A stretch of 9,990 nucleotides of DNA from Planctomycetota bacterium (GTDB taxonomy: Bacteria > Planctomycetota > Phycisphaerae > Sedimentisphaerales > Anaerohalosphaeraceae), in NCBI GenBank assembly GCA_019456245.1, contig VRUF01000022.1, forward strand, positions 11,101 to 21,090, written 5' to 3'. Of this stretch, positions 4,887 through 9,990 are shown in pieces. A program made the position numbers and the translations under genes. Numbering within the stretch: the first letter of the stretch is position 1; every line of letters starts with the position of its first letter. Under the pieces are notes generated by a model, which was not told where the DNA came from, made no database searches, and worked only from the letters and a program-made list of their open reading frames with translations.

Positions 4887-5066
4887 AAAGCGATCGAATT
4901 TTCGGTTGAAGTTTAAACTCTGCTGAGTTTACCGAATGTAACGTTTGTGTGGATTATTCATTTCTTTAAGTGCATTTCCAGTATTGAAACGGTGGTATAA
5001 AGCTTGTTTTAAATTTCCGCGGCGGCTACTGCAATTCATTGTGCGTTTTACTTTACCTTTGTTTAC
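4887..5066 (+). other. Non-coding spacer; weak promoter candidate and one hairpin only
   Basis: I see no gene here. There is a hairpin at 4901-4936 (TAAACTC/GAGTTTA around TGCT, with an outer TTCGG/CCGAA helix and an 8-nt bulge on the left side). A possible -10 TATAAA (4996-5001) has a -35-like TTTCCA 15 bp upstream, which is poor spacing. As the gspH-pilMNO operon follows a terminator, a promoter should lie in or just after this stretch, but I cannot fix it. Confidence 0.35.
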
Positions 5067-5189
5067 ATGACTGAAAGTGCGTCTACTCCAAAGGGTGTAT
5101 TGCCGAGGTTAAGGAGCGTGGTGTTGATGTCGAAGATTGACAAGGAATCAGTATATGAAGATTATTTTTCTTTAATGGAAAAGGCATAG
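5067..5189 (+). CDS. Small ORF upstream of the GspH-like gene (40 codons, or 20-23 from an internal start)
   Basis: An ATG at 5067 opens a 40-codon frame ending in TAG at 5187-5189, two nt before the GspH-like ATG at 5192. The 5067 start has no Shine-Dalgarno. A strong AAGGAG at 5111-5116 points instead to one of the clustered in-frame starts GTG 5118, GTG 5121, TTG 5124 or ATG 5127; from 5127 the peptide is MSKIDKESVYEDYFSLMEKA. That peptide is hydrophilic and acidic with no signal or membrane segment, and I recognise no family. The Shine-Dalgarno and the tight junction with the next gene are the main support. It could be a coupling or leader peptide, or simply untranslated 5' leader of the operon. 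Confidence 0.35.
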   Translation: MTESASTPKGVLPRLRSVVLMSKIDKESVYEDYFSLMEKA

Positions 5190-5191
5190 AG

Positions 5192-5716
5192 ATGGCAGAA
5201 AAGCGGGTTTTAAGACAAGAGAAATTGTCATGCAATGCTTTTACGCTTGCTGAACTGATGATAGTTGTTGTGATCATATCGATCGCAGCATTGCTTGCAG
5301 TGCCGATGATGAGTTCTGCTGCCGATAGCCAACTCCGTTCAGCGGTGAATATGATCGCTGCCGACCTTGAGTATGCCAAGAGCATGTCAATCAGCCGTCA
5401 GCAGGATTATTCAGTTGTATTCGATGTGGGAGGCAATTCTTACGAGATCCGTGATGAGTCCGGCAGTGTGATCGATCATCCGATGCGGGTTGGCACTTTG
5501 TTTTCTGTGACTCTTTCGGATGACAGCCGTTTGAGCGAGGTTGAGCTTGACAGTGTTTCCTTTGATTCGACATCGACGGTAAGCTTCGATTACCTTGGCA
5601 GCCCTTCCAATGGAAGCGGTACACCGCTTAACAGCGGTAGTATCGTTCTTGATGCGGGTAATTACAGTATGACGATAACGGTTCAACCGGTAACCGGATT
5701 TCTGACGATCCAGTAG
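5192..5716 (+). CDS. Minor type IV pilin, GspH/FimT-like, with Ala at the cleavage -1 position
   Basis: The 174-residue product has a 16-residue leader ending SCNA, then FTLAELMIVVVIISIAALLAV: Phe17 would be +1 and Glu21 is +5. The -1 residue is Ala16, where prepilin peptidase substrates normally have Gly. After the helix, SAADSQLRSAVNMIAADLEYAKSMSISRQQDYSVVFD (about residues 42-79) matches the GspH/FimT pattern (an 'L...L..AR..A..R...V.i.f' stretch), and the rest is beta-rich. GspH/FimT proteins are minor subunits at the filament base or tip. The ATG at 5192 has AAAAGG (5179-5184) 7 nt upstream, inside the preceding small ORF. It is the first clear gene of an operon leading into pilM (17-nt gap). 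Confidence 0.8.
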   Translation: MAEKRVLRQEKLSCNAFTLAELMIVVVIISIAALLAVPMMSSAADSQLRSAVNMIAADLEYAKSMSISRQQDYSVVFDVGGNSYEIRDESGSVIDHPMRVGTLFSVTLSDDSRLSEVELDSVSFDSTSTVSFDYLGSPSNGSGTPLNSGSIVLDAGNYSMTITVQPVTGFLTIQ

Positions 5717-5733
5717 AAAGCGGTGAAGAAGTT

Positions 5734-6846
5734 ATGATAGATTTTAGTTTTTTCAAAGCAAGGCCGATTGGTCTGGATATTGGACATAGCTCAGTGAAGA
5801 TGCTGCAGTTTGCCAGTAAAGACGGCCAAATATACGTGGTGGGCGGCAACAAGATCCAGTGTAAGACTGAAAGTTCGGATTGGCAGGTTCGTAAGGATTT
5901 TCTTGTAAGCGCCATCACAGAACTTACGAACCGATGTGGTTTTTCGGGTAGAAAGGTTGTTTCCTGTTTGCCGAACGACCGTATCCAGACGGGAAGTTTT
6001 CGTTTTGATGTTTCCGAATCCGATCACGTCGATGCACTTGTGAAGTCTGAGGTTTCCGAGCGATTTGGGCTTGATCCTGACCGCGACGAGATCGATTATG
6101 TAACTGCCGGTAAGGTTTACCAGGGCGAGGAGATAAAGAACGAAGTGATCTATTTTGCTACAAGCCGCAGTACGATAGAAGATCATATTTCAGTTCTTGA
6201 GGAATCTGGTCTGATCCCTGTTTCTATCGATCCTATAGCCTTTGCGTTGATGCGTAACTACCGTCGTGCAATGCGTCGGCAGGCGGATCAGGAAGTAGTG
6301 AAATTCATAGTCGATATTGGCAGTTATTCTACGACAGTTGTCGTAGGCAGTTGTCAGCGTATATCATTTATAAAACAGATCCCGATAGGCGGTAGTCAGT
6401 TGAACGGTCAAGTGGCCAAGCGTCTTAATATCAGCATCGAAGAGGCGGCATTGCTTCGATCCAAGATGCTCAACGGTAATAAAGAAACAATCGACCCTTC
6501 TACGGAACGTTCTGTGACCGATTCGATGAACGAGGTGATCGAGAAACTTGCGAAAGAGATATCGCTTTGCTTCCGTTACTATTCAGTTACTTTCCGCGGC
6601 GCGCGTCCTACGGAAGCGATCCTGAGCGGTGGCGAATCTTATGAGACAAACCTTGTTAAAGCTTTAACTCGTCATCTCGGTATCGATGTGCGACAGAGCG
6701 AACCCCTAAAAGGTATAGACCTTACAAAAATTGAACATTTAATTGATTCCAGCTCGCCTCTTAGCGAATGGGCGGTTGCAACGGGCCTTGGTATCAGAGG
6801 CTGGGACATGGTTAATAGCGAGATGCAGGCTAATGAACGAAATTGA
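5734..6846 (+). CDS. pilM: Type IV pilus assembly protein PilM, actin-like ATPase
   Basis: PilM is a cytoplasmic FtsA/actin-fold ATP-binding protein that binds the N-terminal peptide of PilN at the inner membrane and links the assembly motor to the alignment complex. The 370-residue product has the normal length and the actin-fold nucleotide motifs: phosphate-1 GLDIGHSSVK (residues 13-22), phosphate-2 FIVDIGSYSTTVVV (191-204) and the adenosine motif ILSGGES (296-302). A 1C-type subdomain lies between the two (about 85-160). ATG 5734 is 17 nt after the GspH-like stop; its Shine-Dalgarno (GAAG) is weak, suggesting coupling to the upstream gene. The 3' end overlaps the pilN-like start by 14 nt. 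This is the most secure functional call in the pilus block. Confidence 0.95.
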   Translation: MIDFSFFKARPIGLDIGHSSVKMLQFASKDGQIYVVGGNKIQCKTESSDWQVRKDFLVSAITELTNRCGFSGRKVVSCLPNDRIQTGSFRFDVSESDHVDALVKSEVSERFGLDPDRDEIDYVTAGKVYQGEEIKNEVIYFATSRSTIEDHISVLEESGLIPVSIDPIAFALMRNYRRAMRRQADQEVVKFIVDIGSYSTTVVVGSCQRISFIKQIPIGGSQLNGQVAKRLNISIEEAALLRSKMLNGNKETIDPSTERSVTDSMNEVIEKLAKEISLCFRYYSVTFRGARPTEAILSGGESYETNLVKALTRHLGIDVRQSEPLKGIDLTKIEHLIDSSSPLSEWAVATGLGIRGWDMVNSEMQANERN

Positions 6847-7474
6847 TTTTCTTCCACAATGGTATAAGACGGGCAAGCGACGTCGAGTTAACTACCGACG
6901 GCAATACATTGCCGTAGGCGGTTTGTTCCTGGCTATGCTGGCGTGGAGTTTTTCCGGCAGTTACTCGGTATCTCTTTTGAATGCTCAAGTCGAGGTGATG
7001 GAGAATTCGATCAGCGGTAACAGTATGGTTGCCGTGAAATATCAAGAGTTTAAGAATCGGATGTCAGAACTAGAGATGAAGTCGGGATTGCTTAAGAAGC
7101 TTGATCCGGGCTTGAAGATGTCGTGGGTTCTTGGCGAGTTGAGTTATCTTTCGACCGGTAACGCGTTAATAACGAAGCTGGATATAAAGAGCGAGAAGAT
7201 GAGTATTGAAGGTGGTGCCAGTAGGTCTGATTCAGTTCGGTTTTCATCAGGGCAGAAGGAAGCAGATAAATCGATTTCCGAATCTGATGTTCGTTTTCGT
7301 GTAATAGTAAAAGGACAGGCAATAAATGCCGCAGAGGTTACCGCTTTTATATCAGAGCTTGAGGAGTCGCCGTATTTTTGTCAGATAGTACCCGGTTTTA
7401 TGAAAAATGTGAAAGATTCGTCAGAGACGGATTTTGAAATAAGCTGTTACGTTGCGAATTATGTTGAAAAGTAA
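6833..7474 (+). CDS. pilN: PilN-like inner-membrane alignment protein
   Basis: The 213-residue product starts MNEIDFLPQW, the PilN N-terminal peptide (family pattern 'INLLP') that inserts into PilM. A basic stretch (KTGKRRRVNYRRQ), one membrane helix (about 25-44) and then a coiled-coil and periplasmic domain follow, the standard PilN layout. The frame is open upstream to 6743, but the INFLP-type motif and the usual PilN start position place the true start at ATG 6833, overlapping pilM by 14 nt in another frame. Its periplasmic part (about 130-205) would have the ferredoxin-like fold shared with PilO. Its own stop TAA overlaps the pilO ATG by one base. Function: inner-membrane partner of PilO, joining PilM to the secretin-bound periplasmic complex. 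Confidence 0.88.
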   Translation: MNEIDFLPQWYKTGKRRRVNYRRQYIAVGGLFLAMLAWSFSGSYSVSLLNAQVEVMENSISGNSMVAVKYQEFKNRMSELEMKSGLLKKLDPGLKMSWVLGELSYLSTGNALITKLDIKSEKMSIEGGASRSDSVRFSSGQKEADKSISESDVRFRVIVKGQAINAAEVTAFISELEESPYFCQIVPGFMKNVKDSSETDFEISCYVANYVEK

Positions 7475-8043
7475 TGATGAGATTATTTGAAAAACAACAA
7501 TTAGTAATAACAGGCTTGGTGATTGCGATAGTTGTCGGTTTTGTTTTCTTTCGGTATATTCCTCTGGCGAGGCGTACACAGGAGATCAACCAATCCAAGC
7601 AGCGTTATTTACAAGAAACCTTAGAGGTTAAGGATCAGGCTCAGCGTTTACCAATTGTTATCAGCAAGATGGAGCAGTTGAAAGTTAAAGTGGGCGATTT
7701 TGACCGTAAGATTCCGATTGTTCGTGAATTTGGTTCATTGTGGGACCAAATCGCAGCCGTTATGAGCAAGTGTGGTTTGAAGGAACAACTGATTCAGCCT
7801 CGTGATGAAGTGAAGGGCAGTGAAATTTGCCTTATTCCGATCAACATGCAGTGCCGTGGTAATTTGCAAGAGATTTTCTCATTTTTCCAGTCGCTTGAGA
7901 ATTTCGAACGAGTGATATGTATCGAATCTCTATCTATGGTTGGCAGTGCCGGCAAAGATAGCGTCGGAGATGTCAAACTGACAGCAAATGCGAATATTTA
8001 TTATCGTCCTGCGGAAATGAGTATGTCCGGGGGGGTTAGATGA
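7474..8043 (+). CDS. pilO: PilO-like inner-membrane alignment protein
   Basis: The 189-residue product has a very short cytoplasmic end (MMRLFEKQQ), one membrane helix (about 9-27), a periplasmic coiled coil (about 31-75, with QEINQSKQRYLQETLEVKDQ) and a C-terminal domain (about 95-180) of the PilO ferredoxin-like type, including the pattern FSFFQSLENFERVICIESLSM, where 'F..L.....i..i..l.m' is typical. PilO pairs with PilN in the periplasm and contacts the secretin-side protein. The start is ambiguous between ATG 7474 and ATG 7477; both follow the TAATGATG junction with pilN. Its last gene junction is an ATGA overlap with the next frame, so pilM-N-O and the next gene form one translationally coupled unit. 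Confidence 0.88.
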   Translation: MMRLFEKQQLVITGLVIAIVVGFVFFRYIPLARRTQEINQSKQRYLQETLEVKDQAQRLPIVISKMEQLKVKVGDFDRKIPIVREFGSLWDQIAAVMSKCGLKEQLIQPRDEVKGSEICLIPINMQCRGNLQEIFSFFQSLENFERVICIESLSMVGSAGKDSVGDVKLTANANIYYRPAEMSMSGGVR

Positions 8044-8657
8044 TGAAAACGACAGCAACCGGTAAAAACGTAGCGATCAGGCAATCTAAAAGCGCACCTG
8101 CGATCAATAAGAAAACGGTGATAGCGATCGGTCTGATCCTGGTGATGGTGTTTATGTGGGGCCGTCTTTTGTTTTCGGACGGTTCAGATGTTAAGAATGC
8201 CAAAGGAAATACGATGCCGTTGATCCCTCCTGCCGGGAGCGTTCAATCCGTTTCGAAGCTGGAACGTGTCGAATTGCCGGTAATTGCCGGTCGTAACGAT
8301 ATGATAACGCACGATATGTTCTCAAAGGCAGAATGGGCGAGTTCGACAGGCCAAAAAACTACTGTCGAGTCGAAATCAATTGCGGGTATGGACGCAAAAA
8401 CTCAAGAGATGCGGATTCGTCATATCGCTAGTACCCTTGAGCTTGGAGCGATAATCGATGGAGTAAAAGGCGCATCAAAGGAGGCGTTTGTTGACGGAGA
8501 ATTGGTTTCCGGCGGATCTAAACTGATGGTCAGGCGTTCCGGCAGAGCTTATGAGTTTACAGTTGAAGATATTATGCGTGATAGAGTGATTCTTAAATGG
8601 CACGAATTTACGATAGCAATAAAGATGTCCGAGACGAAAGAGGTCTCTGGTAATTAG
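8040..8657 (+). CDS. GspC/PilP-like inner-membrane protein of the alignment complex
   Basis: The 205-residue product has a basic cytoplasmic N-terminus, one membrane helix (about 26-45), a Pro/Ser-rich, low-complexity periplasmic linker (about 46-128), and a compact beta-domain (about 129-196): LELGAIIDGVKGASKEAFVDG, then VSGGSKLMV, YEFTVEDIMRDRVILK. That domain follows the GspC homology-region/PilP beta-barrel pattern, 'G.i.......A.i.......v..G........v..I..d.V.l', which binds the N-terminal domain of the secretin. Classical PilP is a lipoprotein; this protein has no lipobox and has a membrane anchor, as in GspC. Position after pilO and before the secretin fits either. It overlaps pilO by 4 nt (ATGA), and a second ATG at 8043 is also possible. 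Orthology to PilP or GspC is unresolved. Confidence 0.65.
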   Translation: MMKTTATGKNVAIRQSKSAPAINKKTVIAIGLILVMVFMWGRLLFSDGSDVKNAKGNTMPLIPPAGSVQSVSKLERVELPVIAGRNDMITHDMFSKAEWASSTGQKTTVESKSIAGMDAKTQEMRIRHIASTLELGAIIDGVKGASKEAFVDGELVSGGSKLMVRRSGRAYEFTVEDIMRDRVILKWHEFTIAIKMSETKEVSGN

Positions 8658-8684
8658 GTGACAGTAATCCAGGATAGGAAGAAC

Positions 8685-8690
8685 GCGAGG
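8685..8690 (+). promoter_or_regulatory. Shine-Dalgarno deciding the secretin start
   Basis: GCGAGG ends 5 nt before ATG 8696, in a 38-nt gap after the GspC/PilP-like stop. It is the only well-spaced ribosome-binding site before the secretin's hydrophobic signal sequence. Confidence 0.55.
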
Positions 8691-8695
8691 TAAAA

Positions 8696-9990
8696 ATGAA
8701 GACTTTAATTGTAATAATCAGTAGTTTGGTTTTTGTGGTGTGCGGTGTTGTAGTTGCAGAAGGTATACTTTCCAGGTCAGATGATATTAGTGAAGCGGTC
8801 GCAGAGATGCAGGAAGTTTCAGCGGCGGAATTGCTGTCAAGTGTCGCAGTTGCAGAATCTGTTACAACTGAGGCGATGGGCGATGAAGCCGGTTCAGCGG
8901 AGGATGCGAACAGTATAGATGTTTCGCTTTATGAAGACGGTGATGGCGATGCTTCTATTCGTTCTATGGCATTTAACGAGGGAACTACGATCCGCAGTGC
9001 GTTGTCGATGCTTTCGAAGCTGTTCAGGAAGAACATCATTCCGTCTCCGGAAATTTCGGGTACTGTGACGGTGAGCAATCTTTACGATGTTTCTTTTGAA
9101 GAGGCACTGGCGGCGGTTATCGGTCCTAATAAGTACCATAAGAAGGATGATTTCATAAGGGTATATACTCCGGAGGAGTATACGCAGGATCGTGAGCTAT
9201 TGGAAAAAGCTATAATCAAGCTTTATTACATGACGGCGGCGGAGGGACTGAATCTTATAACCCCTCTGTTGAGTGAATCCGGTACAGTTGCGGCCAGTAC
9301 CGCTGCGAAAATTGATACGAAAGCCGGCGATGGCGGGGATAGTTTTGCTCTTACAGATACTCTTGTTGTCAGGGATTTTCCAAAAAATGTTTCTGATATT
9401 CGTGAAACGCTTAAATCGCTGGATGTGATGCCGGCACAGATATTGATCGAAGTTACGATGCTGGAGGCTAAGCTTGACGAGACTACGGAATTCGGGCTTG
9501 ACCTTGATGCACTTGGAATGAAGCCTATAGATACTGTTAGTGCGATGGGTCAAGATGGTGTTTCAGTATCCGGTTTTGCATCGGGTGTAGCAGGCGGAGG
9601 ACTTAACATAGGCATCCTGTCCGACAATTTCAGAACGTTTATCAAGGCGATTGAGACGGTAACCGATACGACTGTTCTGGCGAATCCTAAAATATTGGCA
9701 TTGAATAAGCAGGCTGGTTCACTTCTTCTTGGCAAGCGGGATGGTTATATAACTATCACGAGTGTAAGTGACGGCGGCCAGGCGACGCAGGAAGTTAAGT
9801 TTCTCGAATCTGGTACAAGACTTGCGTTTCGGGCTTATATTTGCAAGAATGGTTTGATACGGATGGAGATCAATCCTAAGCAAAGTGAGGGTGAGACAGT
9901 AGTAAAAGGTGACTTTGTTTTGCCACAGGAGACGACGACGGAGATTCTTACTAATGTGATGGTCGAAGACGGCCAGACGATTGTTCTTGG
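8696..9990 (+). CDS. Outer-membrane secretin, PilQ/GspD family (3' truncated by window edge)
   Basis: The frame is open from ATG 8696 to the right edge, 431 codons with no stop. It starts with a signal peptide (about residues 1-21, MKTLIVIISSLVFVV..., cleavage near VVA-EG), then an acidic Ala/Glu-rich linker (about 22-84). A short N-domain (about 86-155, RSMAFNEGTTIRSALSMLSK and later GTVTVSNLYDVSFEEAL) has the STN/N0 pattern; a second N-domain (about 172-245) includes the typical LVVRDFPKNVSDIRETLKSLD. The secretin homology region follows: ANPKILALNKQAG, then LESGTRL, MEINPKQSEG, LPQETTTEI and VMVEDGQTIVLG. In type IV pilus or T2SS machines, it forms the outer-membrane ring through which the filament or substrates pass. 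No AMIN domain is visible. Its C-terminal end, and any pilotin or S-domain, lie outside the window. Confidence 0.9.
   Translation, partial: MKTLIVIISSLVFVVCGVVVAEGILSRSDDISEAVAEMQEVSAAELLSSVAVAESVTTEAMGDEAGSAEDANSIDVSLYEDGDGDASIRSMAFNEGTTIRSALSMLSKLFRKNIIPSPEISGTVTVSNLYDVSFEEALAAVIGPNKYHKKDDFIRVYTPEEYTQDRELLEKAIIKLYYMTAAEGLNLITPLLSESGTVAASTAAKIDTKAGDGGDSFALTDTLVVRDFPKNVSDIRETLKSLDVMPAQILIEVTMLEAKLDETTEFGLDLDALGMKPIDTVSAMGQDGVSVSGFASGVAGGGLNIGILSDNFRTFIKAIETVTDTTVLANPKILALNKQAGSLLLGKRDGYITITSVSDGGQATQEVKFLESGTRLAFRAYICKNGLIRMEINPKQSEGETVVKGDFVLPQETTTEILTNVMVEDGQTIVL

Noticed and set aside
5137..5157. TTGACA (5137) and TATATG (5152) as a promoter before the GspH-like gene
   Set aside because: The hexamers are separated by only 9 bp, too short for sigma-70; TTGACA alone is probably chance.
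6743..6832. N-terminal extension of the PilN-like gene back to 6743
   Set aside because: It lies wholly inside pilM in another frame, and the PilN N-terminal motif (EIDFLP) begins right after ATG 6833.
1..9990. CRISPR array, tRNA or rRNA genes, insertion sequences
   Set aside because: No regularly spaced repeats of CRISPR length, no cloverleaf or rRNA-like segments and no transposase or terminal inverted repeats were seen on either strand.

Overview
The window is a type IV filament (type IV pilus / type II secretion-like) gene cluster, all on the + strand, from what looks like a planctomycete-type bacterium. That assignment is inferred. It rests on a Gfo/Idh/MocA oxidoreductase C-terminus of the style common in Planctomycetota, on pilins of the 'GW-FN-TG-F-A' C-terminal type, and on moderate-GC coding sequence. 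I could not run a database search, so the phylum is likely rather than certain.

Layout: (1) 1-523, the C-terminal part of a Gfo/Idh/MocA-type oxidoreductase, running in from the left edge. (2) 561-1037, tsaE, the tRNA t6A-modification ATPase. (3) 1038-1421, a non-coding stretch with a good sigma-70-type promoter (1129-1157) and a leader of about 258 nt with several hairpins. (4) 1422-1883, the probable major pilin (GspG-like), closed by a strong intrinsic terminator (1899-1943). (5) 1978-4828, a run of a second GspG-like pilin, a GspI/PilV-like pilin, a GspJ/PilW-like pilin and a GspK/PilX-like protein with a bactofilin-like beta-repeat region; a terminator-like hairpin sits inside this run at 2930-2964. 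(6) 4829-5191, a spacer with a hairpin after the GspK-like gene and a small ORF. (7) 5192-8657, a tight, mostly overlapping operon: GspH/FimT-like pilin, pilM, pilN-like, pilO-like and a GspC/PilP-like inner-membrane protein. (8) 8696 to the right edge, a secretin (PilQ/GspD family) cut off by the window.

How the genes fit together (family knowledge plus context): five prepilin-like proteins and one GspK-like tip protein would form the filament. PilM-N-O and the PilP/GspC-like protein would form the cytoplasmic/inner-membrane alignment complex. The secretin would be the outer-membrane pore. The assembly ATPase (PilB/GspE), platform protein (PilC/GspF) and prepilin peptidase are not in the window. 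The set is mosaic: a PilM-N-O core, pseudopilins of T2SS type, and a GspC-like rather than lipoprotein PilP-like fourth member.

The most unusual non-coding signals are three spacers with 7-nt periodicity immediately before start codons (531-558, 2437-2464, 2963-2989), a duplicated hairpin/Shine-Dalgarno/ATG module before two consecutive pilin genes, and a leader ahead of the major pilin that can be drawn in competing folds.
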